Assembly: GCA_016714785.1 (NCBI GenBank)
Contig: JADKCC010000002.1
Span: forward strand, 124,001-188,000
DNA from: Saprospiraceae bacterium
GTDB lineage: Bacteria; Bacteroidota; Bacteroidia; Chitinophagales; Saprospiraceae
DNA: 64,000 nucleotides
Direction of reading: 5' to 3'
Position 1 is the stretch's first letter; each line of letters begins with the position of its first letter. The notes under the pieces were generated by a model. The model was given only the letters and a program-made list of their open reading frames with translations, ran no database searches and was not told the DNA's origin. Shown in pieces: positions 1 through 8,837 of this stretch. Made by a program: the position numbers and the translations under genes.

Positions 1-1
1 G

Positions 2-1405
2 GATGATTTTAAAGATGCTATCAGAGGCGATAAGGAAAAACTGTTGATCATAAAAAATAACGTTTCTGATTTTGAAGCTGATTTTAAGAAAAATCAAAAC
101 AAAGACATCAAGCTCAAAGAATTACTTAATATCATTGATGAAAAACAAAGTAGAGAAAATAAAAAAATAGTCATTTTTACGGCATATGCAGATACTGCCC
201 GTTACCTTTTTGATGTCATATCTTCATCAGGATATCAATCAGGACTTGTATTTGGTGACAGTGCTTACAAATATAGCTTGGAACAAAAGACAGAGATACA
301 GACATTGCTCATGCATTTTGCGCCATACACCAAACTATTTCTAGAAAAGCAATGGACTGAATTTCACGCAGATAAAATCAAAGAAAATTATAGTCTTTGG
401 AAAGATTATATCCAAGTCAATCATGATCATATACATCAAATTCTTGAGCAACCGATAGATATTTTGATTACAACTGATGTGCTATCAGAAGGTCAAAATC
501 TCCAAGATGCAGATATGGTTATCAATTATGACGTGCATTGGAATCCTGTCCGGGTCATTCAGAGATTCGGTCGTGTGGATCGTATTGGATCTCCCAATGA
601 TACTATAGAATGTATCAATTTTTGGCCTGCTAAAAGTATTAATGACTATATCAATCTCAAAAAAAGAGTGGAAACACGTATGGCTGTCATGCAGTTTATC
701 GGGAGTGAAGTGATCAAGGATTTTACAGATGACTTTGCACAAATGGCCGAAAATCCACTCGAACAAAGGCAAAATGATGGGTTGCTCAAGCAAATGGAAG
801 GGAAAATAGAAGATCTCGATGGCGAGCATAGCCTAGGTTTTGATGATTTTTCATTTGATATCTATAAACAGCAACTCTACGATACCATACAATCCAAAAG
901 TAAAGAAATGCTCGATCTGCCTAATGGTATTTTTTCAGGATTCGAAGTGAAATCTAAAGGAGATATTCCTGAAGGCATTATCGTACTCCTAGGTATGAAA
1001 CCACGAAAAGATCACACATACGCCAGTTATTTTTTAGTATATCTCAAAGATGAAGACGGACTTCCGTATTCTGATAATATGAAGGTAGTCTTGGAAATCA
1101 TCAATCAATACAAAAATGAAGATCGGATTGTTCCTGCTCAGGTCGATAACGGTGATAGTCCACTGTTGCAAAAATGGCAAAACCATATCGAAAAATGGAT
1201 AGAAAGCCAACATACAGCGTACACAGCCGATGAAGACGGAAATATACAAAGTGTCGCAGGTAAAGCTGATCTTGACCTGCTCAATGCTATCAAAGGAGGT
1301 AGTAAGTCTGCAATCAACCAAATAAAGGAAAGTGGTACGGCGTCTGATCGGTACCGAAAGGGAAATTTTGATGTGATCACTTGGCTAACTGTGTCTAAAT
1401 CTTAA
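2..1405 (+). CDS. SNF2/DEAD-type helicase, C-terminal part (5' end outside window)
   Basis: The reading frame is open to the left edge of the window, so this is the last 467 residues of a longer protein; the TTG at 44 is not a convincing start. The visible part is a superfamily-2 helicase C-terminal domain. It has TTDVLSEGQNL (motif V region, about residue 156) and QRFGRVDRIGS (motif VI with the arginine finger, about residue 186). This HepA/SNF2-like form is typical of helicases encoded with adenine methyltransferases in restriction or DISARM-like loci. It is followed in the same direction by a BRO-N gene and a giant methyltransferase, so it probably supplies the ATP-driven DNA translocase of a restriction-type system. 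Any nuclease domain would lie upstream and cannot be seen. Family call is firm; system membership is inferred. Confidence 0.85.
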   Translation, partial: DDFKDAIRGDKEKLLIIKNNVSDFEADFKKNQNKDIKLKELLNIIDEKQSRENKKIVIFTAYADTARYLFDVISSSGYQSGLVFGDSAYKYSLEQKTEIQTLLMHFAPYTKLFLEKQWTEFHADKIKENYSLWKDYIQVNHDHIHQILEQPIDILITTDVLSEGQNLQDADMVINYDVHWNPVRVIQRFGRVDRIGSPNDTIECINFWPAKSINDYINLKKRVETRMAVMQFIGSEVIKDFTDDFAQMAENPLEQRQNDGLLKQMEGKIEDLDGEHSLGFDDFSFDIYKQQLYDTIQSKSKEMLDLPNGIFSGFEVKSKGDIPEGIIVLLGMKPRKDHTYASYFLVYLKDEDGLPYSDNMKVVLEIINQYKNEDRIVPAQVDNGDSPLLQKWQNHIEKWIESQHTAYTADEDGNIQSVAGKADLDLLNAIKGGSKSAINQIKESGTASDRYRKGNFDVITWLTVSKS

Positions 1406-1491
1406 ATAATGGTTGGCAGATTTTATACTCAAAGGTATTACAAAATATAAACGTGATTATTTAGAATTGAAAGTTTTAAAAAAATAGTAAA

Positions 1492-2316
1492 ATGAGTGCA
1501 ATAAAACTATTTGAAGACAAAAAAGTAAGAAGTCATTATGATCCTGAAAAAGAAATTTGGTATTTCAGTATTGTGGATATTGTAGGTATCCTAACCGACC
1601 AGCCTACTGTTGATAGGGCAAGAAATTATTGGAAAGTACTTAAAAACAGACTTAAAAAAGAGGGAAATGAGTCGGTTACAAACTGTAACCAACTGAAATT
1701 AAAGTCGGAAGATGGTAAATTTTATAAAACGGATGTTGGCAATGTGGAAGATATTTTTCGGCTTATCCAATCTATACCTTCACCCAAGGCAGAACCTTTT
1801 AAACAATGGCTTGCAAAAGTGGGTTACGAAAGGTTGCAGGAAATACAGGATCCAAGCTTGAGTTTGGACAGAGCTCGAGAAAATTGGCAAAAAATAGGTC
1901 GTTCTGAGAAGTGGATTCAACAGCGGATGACTGGGCAAGAAACAAGAAATAAATTGACCGATTATTGGAAAGAAAGCGGTGTAACACAACAAGATGAATT
2001 TGCTTTATTGACCAATATTATTCATCAGGAATGGACAGGTTTAAGCGTAAAGAAGCATAAAGAAATAAAAGGCTTAAAATCTCAAAATTTAAGAGATCAT
2101 ATGAGCGAAGCTGAATTGCTTTTCACAGCATTGGCTGAGCTATCTACAAGGCAAATTGCAGAATCTGACGAAGCAAAAGGCCTGTCGGAAAATGCAAAAG
2201 CCGGCAAAAAAGGTGGAGCTATTGCAAAAAATGCCAGAAAGGAGCTGGAAAGCAAAACGGGAAGAAGTGTAGTAACAGGAGACAATTTCCTAAAACCCAA
2301 AAAGAATCTAAAATGA
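1492..2316 (+). CDS. BRO family N-terminal domain protein (DinD/antirepressor-like)
   Basis: A 274-residue protein. Its N-terminal 110 residues look like a BRO-N domain (KVRSHYDPEKEIWYFSIVDI, then VEDIFRLIQSIPSPKAEPFK), the DNA-binding module of phage antirepressors and DinD-like proteins. The C-terminus is lysine/glycine/alanine rich and ends in a stretch (ENAKAGKKGGAIAKNARKEL and following) common in chromosomal BRO-N proteins of Bacteroidota. It sits 86 bp after the helicase and 43 bp before the methyltransferase, all on the same strand, so it is probably co-transcribed with them. Proteins of this kind often lie inside restriction loci. A regulatory role for the island is a reasonable inference, but nothing here proves it. 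Confidence 0.8.
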   Translation: MSAIKLFEDKKVRSHYDPEKEIWYFSIVDIVGILTDQPTVDRARNYWKVLKNRLKKEGNESVTNCNQLKLKSEDGKFYKTDVGNVEDIFRLIQSIPSPKAEPFKQWLAKVGYERLQEIQDPSLSLDRARENWQKIGRSEKWIQQRMTGQETRNKLTDYWKESGVTQQDEFALLTNIIHQEWTGLSVKKHKEIKGLKSQNLRDHMSEAELLFTALAELSTRQIAESDEAKGLSENAKAGKKGGAIAKNARKELESKTGRSVVTGDNFLKPKKNLK

Positions 2317-2359
2317 ACCTTAGAACCACATTTATCGAAAACGAATTAAAACAAAACCA

Positions 2360-5300
2360 ATGATAACCTTGCAAAAGTTTGCATCAGAAGATTTTTTAGG
2401 AGCCATAAAGGATTTGTTTGTACAGCTCAGTGTGCCTGTCAATTATATCAGTGACAAACCTTTCAAAGCTACGGATGTACTCAAGCTTACGCTCAAAGAT
2501 GCCCCATCTTTTCAGCTCATCAAGGAAATATACACAGTAGGTATCGTAGATGATGCGGCTTTTGAAGGTAATACTTCTCTAGAAATGAATAAAATCCAAT
2601 CAGACTACGATGGGATTTTGATTTTCGGAGTGACATTAAAATCAAGAGAAAATGGACAATTACCTACAAGAACACAGCTAGCAGAAATCACACGAGCTTT
2701 CAATCGGAATTTTTCTATACTCCCGTCGTGGTCGTTTTTAAATATGAACATTTTCTTGCCCTTGCCAATAGTGAACGATTGAAATATAAACAAGAATGGA
2801 GAGAAGGGGAAAAAGCAGGGAAGGTAAGTTTGCTTAGAGATGTTGATTTTAATCAACCACACGCGGGTCATCTCAGAATTATTTTTGGAGATGGGAAAGA
2901 AAAAGGATTGCAAATAGATCGAAAAAAAATCGATTCATTTGATACGCTGTACAAATACTGGCAGGAGATTTTTAGCGTAAGTCTGCTCAATAAGAAGTTT
3001 TATCAGGAACTATCTAATTGGTATTTTTGGGCCATCAAACATGTAACTTTTCCAGGTGAGCCTAAGCTTGCTGATGCACATATTAAAAAAGCCAATCTCG
3101 ACGACTTATTACAGGAACATAAGGCTACCAATGTCATCCGATTATTGACCCGGATTTTATTTGTTTGGTTTATCAAAGAAAAAAAACTTATACCTGATGA
3201 CCTTTTCGATCTGAAAGCGCTACAAGATGATATACTCAATGATATATCGCCGTACCATGAGATAGGTATGTTTAAAGACATGAATAAGGAAAGTGTGTAC
3301 TATAAAGCCATACTTCAAAACTTATTTTTTGCCACCCTCAACTGTCCTATCCAAGGTGATAAGCTTGATAATAGGAAGCGGAGCTTCAGAGGCGATGGTT
3401 ATGGCACCCATCGTGGTATAGACTATCTCATGAGATACAAGTCTTACTTCAAGAATCCTGATGCTTTTCTTGAAAAATTGAATAGCGTAGTTCCTTTCCT
3501 AAATGGTGGACTTTTTGAATGTCTTGATGACAAAGAAAACAATACCTATATCGATGGATTTTCAGATCAAATGACCAAGGGCGAACAACTGATAGTACCA
3601 GATTATCTATTCTTCGGAGTGGAAGAAGAAGCCGACCTTAGCGATATCGTAGGCATCAGTGATAAAAAATACAAACAAGCGGCGGTAAAAGGACTTATCA
3701 ATATCCTGAAATCTTACAAATTTACCATCACAGAAAATACGCCTATAGAAGAGGAAGTAGCACTAGACCCAGAGCTACTTGGAAAGGTTTTTGAAAACTT
3801 ATTGGCGAGTTATAACCCAGAAACCAAAACTACGGCTCGTAAACAAACTGGGTCATTCTATACGCCTAGAGAGATTGTAAACTATATGGTGGACGAAAGC
3901 CTAATAACTTATCTGAAAAACAAAATCTTGAGTGAACAATCTGCATATATAGAAATCGGCAAAACTCAGACCAATTTGTTCGGAAATGAAGGCAAACAAG
4001 GTCAGCAAACTTTTCAGATGGATATTAATGGGTCAGAGTTTAAAGGGAATGTAGATGAACTCGATGTTTTGTTGCATGAACTGATGTCTTACAATCCCGG
4101 CAACCCGTTCAAAACCTATCCCAATACCACAAAACTCATTTTGGAGCATCTAAATAAGTGCACCATCTTGGACCCTGCGTGTGGCTCAGGAGCATTTCCT
4201 ATGGGAATATTGCAAAAAATGGTGCACGTACTGCAAAAACTGGATCCTAATAATACCATCTGGAAGGAAATACAGATAGAAAAAGCAAAAAAGGAGAGTG
4301 ATGCAGTCTTCGAAATATCTGACAAACAAGCTCGAGAAGAACGATTGCTAGAGATCAATGAAGCCTTCGATCAAAGCATCAATGACCCTGACTATGCCCG
4401 TAAATTGTTTTTAATTGAAAACTGCATCTATGGGGTGGATATACAACCTATAGCTACCCAAATATCAAAATTGAGATTTTTCATTTCCTTGGTAGTGGAG
4501 CAAAAAGTGATACCTGAAAAAGAAAATTTTGGCATACGACCATTACCCAATCTGGAAACCAAATTTGTCGCCGCCAATACACTCATAGGTATCGCCAAAG
4601 AACATTCTCTTTTCTACACGGATGAAATCAAAAATCTCGAGAAAGATCTCAAAAAAGTAAGACACAAGCTATTTTCCGCACGCTCCAAAGATACCAAAAT
4701 CAAATATCGCCAAAAAGACAAAGAACTGAGAGAATCCATAGCTGACATCCTAGAGCAAGGAGGCATGCCGCTCGATGAGTCAAAAAAACTAGCTGCTTGG
4801 GATCCGTATGATCAGAATGCTTCATCCCCATTTTTTGATCCTGAGTGGATGTTTGATATAAAGGAAGGATTTCATGTGTTAATTGGGAATCCTCCTTATG
4901 TGAAAGGTGATGCTATAAGTCAATTAAAACCTGAATTTAAAAAACGATATGAATCATATACAGGAAATGCTGACTTATATGTTTATTTTATTGATTTTGG
5001 AATTAGCCTATTGAATTCTAAAGGTGTATTAAGTTTTATAACTCCCAATAAATGGATTCAATCAAATTATGGGATTAATTTAAGAAAGATAATTGCTGAA
5101 AAGGAATTATTAAAAGAGTTTTTAGATTTTGGGGAATTACCTGTATTCAAAGAAGTCAGCACGTTTCCAAGTATTCTAATGCTCATAAAACAAGGGAGTA
5201 AAACATTTACATTCAGTCAATTTACTAACATAAATGACATTTTAATTGATTTTAAGAAATCATCATTTAACAGCGCTTCACTTAATGAAAACCAATGGGC

Positions 5301-6288
5301 ATTTACACAAGATTCATCGATTGTAAAAGATTTAATTGATATGCACCCAAGACTAAAGGATGTACTTGGACGACAACTTTTAGCAGGTGTCAAAACTGGT
5401 GCTAATTCAATTTTAATCTTAGACAAATCCCAAGTGCCTGAAGGTGAAGAATTCCTTTACAAAAAAATTGTTTTTGGTAAAGATTTAGAACCTTACTCAA
5501 TCAAGGAGACGAGCCAATATTTATTTTACCCATATAAATTTGATAACGGCAAAAATAATTTGTTAGCAATTGATAGTTTTAAAAGAACTAATGAGTACTT
5601 CTCAAGTTTTAAAAGTCAACTTACTAATCGCGCTATCATAAAAGAAGGTGTAAAAAAAGGCAATAAAAAATGGTACGAACTTCAACAAATTAATATGAAG
5701 TTTGATTATACTTTGCCAAAGATAATTTACCCAGATATTTCATCTAAAAATAAGTTTGTATATGATGAGTCTGGAGTTATTCCAGATATGACTTGCTTTT
5801 TTATACCAACATCATCAATTGAGTATATTCCAATTTTAAATTCGTCAATTTTTTGGTTTTTAGCTGCACACTTCTGTCCTATTCTGGGTAATTTTAAAGA
5901 AGGTGGACGTATAAGATTCAAATCTACTTACCTAGAAAATATTCCCTTACCCAAATTGCATTTAAATAGTAAAAAAGTTCTAATCAACCTAAGTCAAATA
6001 ATGCATATGGGTGCAAAATTTAAAAATATCGCTGATGCAATTAGTTTCAACCTTTACTTCCCCGACCACATGAAAGAGCGTGGCATAGATGTATTGGAAT
6101 TTGTGGAGCGTGATTTTGCAGAAGTGCTGAAAGGCATGGAGTTTGAAAGTCTGAGTGACCCAGAAAAGGAAGACGTAATAGAAGCCCTACATGCCAAATG
6201 GAGTCACCCTGATAATGAAGTCCGCAATCGTATCAAACTTTTTGCTGTGCGTAGCCCAGAGATTTTAAAACCTATACTGGAGAGCTGA
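2360..6288 (+). CDS. Giant Eco57I-type N6-adenine DNA methyltransferase (one frameshift)
   Basis: Two overlapping reading frames (2360-2782 and 2728-6288) make one protein of about 1309 residues if one T is restored to the T run at 2710-2714. The repaired junction reads through a hydrophobic YTPVVVVFKYE segment. Methyltransferase motif I is DPACGSGAF (about residue 604) and motif IV is NPPYV (about 843), typical of Eco57I/PglX-like gamma-class m6A enzymes. The roughly 450 residues after motif IV probably form the target-recognition part. The N-terminal 600 residues are not a recognisable catalytic domain to me. Bases 4870-6050 use a more AT-rich, different codon style than their flanks, as expected for an exchangeable specificity region. 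Likely the modification subunit paired with the upstream helicase; a bifunctional type IIG-like enzyme is the alternative. Confidence 0.85.
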
Positions 6289-6354
6289 TGATAAAGATTA
6301 AAGCTGAAGTAGAAAAATAGAAATTTATAACAGTTGTATATGAGATGAAGTAAA

Positions 6355-7425
6355 ATGAATAATATGGACACTAAAGTCGAAGATATTTATAGCATTATAA
6401 AGGATTATCATTGTGATGAAGTCGATGGATCTCCTATCTCTACTGAAAGTATCGTACAATGGGTCAATCAATTTGATACCGATGATCGAGATTTTATACT
6501 GGATGAGTTGCTTCATTTACTAAGTCAAGACATATATGTGTCTAAAGCTAAAGCATTAGAACTTTTATCGAGTTTTGTACAAAATTTACCATCCTTGTTA
6601 GGATATAATGATTTGTCAGATTGTGTAAAGCAAACAGAATTTATATGTGTTCAAAAACCACAAAAAAGCCAATGTGTTTTGCTTGAGCTGTTGGACTCCA
6701 TAATTTTGGAAAAATGTGGATTTTCATTAAATGCATATTCTGACAATGCTAAGAAAAACTATATTTACATTGATGACATACTGGCAAGTGGAGGAACATT
6801 TTGTAATGACATTCATAATTATGTCAAAACTCAAAATTTATTGGATAAAATAAAATCTAAGGAAATAAAATTTTTATCTTATTTCTTTTGTGAACATACA
6901 TGGGGTAGTAATAATGCTAGATACATTCTGAAAAACAAATTTAATGGAGATTCAGTATTTCTTGAACCTAAGTTATTTCCTATTTTCTCTGATTACAAAA
7001 TTGAAAATAATATACGTGCGGTAAATGATAAACTGAACCTAGTTTACCCAACTAAGAGCAAAAGTACATATGACGATTATCTCGCAAATATAAACTCTGA
7101 TAGACAGGCAGAAAAAGCTTACAGAGTAGCAAATCAACCGTCTAAAGAGGCCTTTTTTAGATCTAGTGAAAATCGATTAAAACTTGAGCAAATTTTTCTA
7201 GATAAAGGTATAGAGATCATTTCAAAAATAGCTGATGATGACACCAAGAGTAAACACAGACCATTAGGCAAAACTTATCCCAGTTATAAAACTTTTGGTA
7301 CAGGTACTATGTTCTTCACTTGGAGGAATGTAAGCAACACATGCCCAATAGTTTTTTGGTGGAATGTGCCAGGTCATGGTTGGATAGGTCTTTTTCCTTT
7401 AAAAAATAGAGGAATTAAAATATAG
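6355..7425 (+). CDS. Phosphoribosyltransferase-like protein (PRTase of conflict systems)
   Basis: A 356-residue soluble protein with a central PRPP-loop-like motif, IYIDDILASGGTF, which matches the DD...(S/T)GGT signature of type I phosphoribosyltransferases. The N-terminal 100 residues are helical and the C-terminus carries an aromatic segment (FFTWRNV...VFWWNV). I recognise the overall shape as the phosphoribosyltransferase-like family (PRTase-CE) reported in bacterial conflict systems; the exact reaction is unknown. It begins 66 bp after the methyltransferase and is followed 27 bp later by a NADAR gene, which handles ADP-ribose linkages, suggesting that the pair makes and unmakes a ribose-type modification. 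The start may be the ATG at 6355 or the one at 6364. Codon use is AT-rich, like the methyltransferase specificity region. Confidence 0.7.
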   Translation: MNNMDTKVEDIYSIIKDYHCDEVDGSPISTESIVQWVNQFDTDDRDFILDELLHLLSQDIYVSKAKALELLSSFVQNLPSLLGYNDLSDCVKQTEFICVQKPQKSQCVLLELLDSIILEKCGFSLNAYSDNAKKNYIYIDDILASGGTFCNDIHNYVKTQNLLDKIKSKEIKFLSYFFCEHTWGSNNARYILKNKFNGDSVFLEPKLFPIFSDYKIENNIRAVNDKLNLVYPTKSKSTYDDYLANINSDRQAEKAYRVANQPSKEAFFRSSENRLKLEQIFLDKGIEIISKIADDDTKSKHRPLGKTYPSYKTFGTGTMFFTWRNVSNTCPIVFWWNVPGHGWIGLFPLKNRGIKI

Positions 7426-7452
7426 TAATTACATTTGTCGTTTAAATAATAT

Positions 7453-8064
7453 ATGATAAGGGAATATAACATATCTGATTCAGTAGTTTTTAGAAAAACC
7501 AAAGAACAATTTGGTGGTCTATCTAATATGGCTTCAGGTTATTCATTATATGTAAATGAGATTATCATACCATCTGCCGAGCATTTATATCAGGCAATGA
7601 GATATTCAGCTTATCCAGAAATTCAAGCAGAAATTATCTCTCAAGATAATGCCATGAAAGCCAAAATGGTAAGTAATAAATATAAGGATGCTTACTCCCG
7701 CAAAGACTGGGATCAAATCCAAGTAAAAGTTATGAGATGGGTTCTTGAAATCAAATTAGCCCAAAATTGGAATCAATTCAGTGAGTTATTAGCTTCTACT
7801 GGTGATAAAAACATCGTAGAATACGCCCCCAAATATAAGTTATGGGGTGCAATCCAATCAGGAAATAAACTCGTTGGCATAAACGCTCTTGGACGTTTAC
7901 TAATGCAGTTACGAGAAAAGTATATACACGCTGGTGATAGATTGTATTGTGTTGATCCACTCCCAATATCAAATTTTATGCTTTATGGCCATCCGATAGG
8001 AATTATATGTGATGACTTAATAATAGATATCGTTACTTACGAAGACGAAGATATTTGCTGTTAG
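7453..8064 (+). CDS. NADAR family protein (YbiA/DUF1768-like)
   Basis: A 203-residue protein whose first 155 residues match the NADAR fold: FGGLSNM near the N-terminus, then SAEHLYQAMR with the conserved glutamate, and a C-terminal WG...G..LVGINALGRLLM block. Family members act on N-glycosidic bonds in ADP-ribose or riboside adducts; some remove ADP-ribose from guanine in DNA and act as antitoxins to DarT-type toxins. The last 45 residues (after LREKYIHAG) are an extension I do not recognise. No DarT gene is visible. The neighbours are a PRTase-like gene 27 bp upstream and an EVE gene 4 bp downstream, so the three are very likely one operon. A role as a repair or immunity partner for the PRTase-like protein is inferred. 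Confidence 0.85.
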   Translation: MIREYNISDSVVFRKTKEQFGGLSNMASGYSLYVNEIIIPSAEHLYQAMRYSAYPEIQAEIISQDNAMKAKMVSNKYKDAYSRKDWDQIQVKVMRWVLEIKLAQNWNQFSELLASTGDKNIVEYAPKYKLWGAIQSGNKLVGINALGRLLMQLREKYIHAGDRLYCVDPLPISNFMLYGHPIGIICDDLIIDIVTYEDEDICC

Positions 8065-8068
8065 TTAC

Positions 8069-8470
8069 ATGAACTATTGGCTCGTAAAATTTGCCCCTTT
8101 TCGCTACAGTTGGCAGGATATTCTTCGGAGCGGCAGATTTGAGATTTACTCTATTCGCAATGCGCAAGCTAGAAATAACCTTAAAGCCATGAAGTTGGGT
8201 GATCATGTGCTGTTTTACCATAGTCAAGAAGGTAACAGTATCATGGGTATTATGAAAGTAATGGATGAAGCCCACCAAGACAAAACAACTGCTGACCCAA
8301 AGTGGGTGTCAGTTACTTTTGAACCAAAAGAAGGTTTTGAAAATCCCATATCATTACAAAAAATAAAGGGAATACACGGATTAGAAAATATAGGATTGAT
8401 ACGTCAGCCCAGACTGTCTGTAATGAAGTTGTCAAAATCAGAGTATGAGCTTATTATCTCTCTCTATTGA
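8069..8470 (+). CDS. EVE domain protein
   Basis: A 133-residue single-domain protein with the EVE pattern: N-terminal MNYWLVKF, a middle GDHVLFYHSQ strand and a C-terminal RQPRLSVMKLS. EVE domains are PUA/YTH-like pockets that bind modified bases in DNA or RNA, and they are often coupled to modification-dependent restriction. The gene starts 4 bp after the NADAR stop, so translation is probably coupled. It is the last gene of the island and is followed by a rho-independent terminator at 8562-8590. It could be a reader of a modified base made or removed by its neighbours. Stand-alone EVE proteins are also found outside defence loci, so the link rests on position only. Confidence 0.88.
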   Translation: MNYWLVKFAPFRYSWQDILRSGRFEIYSIRNAQARNNLKAMKLGDHVLFYHSQEGNSIMGIMKVMDEAHQDKTTADPKWVSVTFEPKEGFENPISLQKIKGIHGLENIGLIRQPRLSVMKLSKSEYELIISLY

Positions 8471-8499
8471 TGTGTAGAAACTCCAATAAAGCACCTATC

Positions 8500-8674
8500 T
8501 TTACACCATCAAAGTGCCTCTTTCAACTTTTGCTTGTCAGGTGCACTCTAAAAAAACATTCAGCCTGATTAGCAATAATCGGGCTTTTTTGTGTACCATA
8601 GCTACATTTTAGACATAAATCTCACAATGTGATGGTGCAAATGATGGTGTAAAGCTAAAAAATGATGGTGTAAA
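8500..8674. repeat. Cluster of 12-bp repeats TGATGGTGTAAA
   Basis: TGATGGTG(C/T)AAA occurs at 8630-8641, 8642-8653 (directly abutting) and 8663-8674 on the plus strand, and as its exact reverse complement TTTACACCATCA at 8500-8511. The copies flank the terminator of the EVE gene. Iteron-like spacing suggests protein-binding sites, for example recombinase arm sites or an operator, but the binding protein is unknown. Confidence 0.7.
8562..8590 (+). terminator. Rho-independent terminator after the EVE gene
   Basis: A 10-bp stem (AGCCTGATTA pairing with TAATCGGGCT, one G-T pair) with a GCAA loop is followed by six T. It lies 92 bp after the EVE stop and ends the island's transcription on the plus strand. 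Confidence 0.8.
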
Positions 8675-8837
8675 TATGATCGTTTGAAACAAGTTAAAAA
8701 ACTCTGGTTAGGACTTTTATGACGTTTTTCTAGAACGCATTCAGGAGGTTCGGTGTAGATAAATTGTAGTAGACGGAATGCAGTACAAATAACCATAATC
8801 GAGTTCCATTGTTTATAACCATAATATTTTAATTTCC

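Larger units (their letters stand above)
8471..8837. other. Non-coding gap between the defence island and cinA
   Basis: No convincing gene is present. The gap holds a rho-independent terminator (8562-8590) and four copies of a 12-bp unit (one inverted, three direct; listed separately). No integrase or tRNA was found nearby that would prove an attachment site. Confidence 0.6.

Noticed and set aside
2..8470. Full DISARM system
   Set aside because: A SNF2-like helicase and an Eco57I-like methyltransferase are present, but drmA, drmB and drmC are not seen downstream; the region upstream is outside the window.
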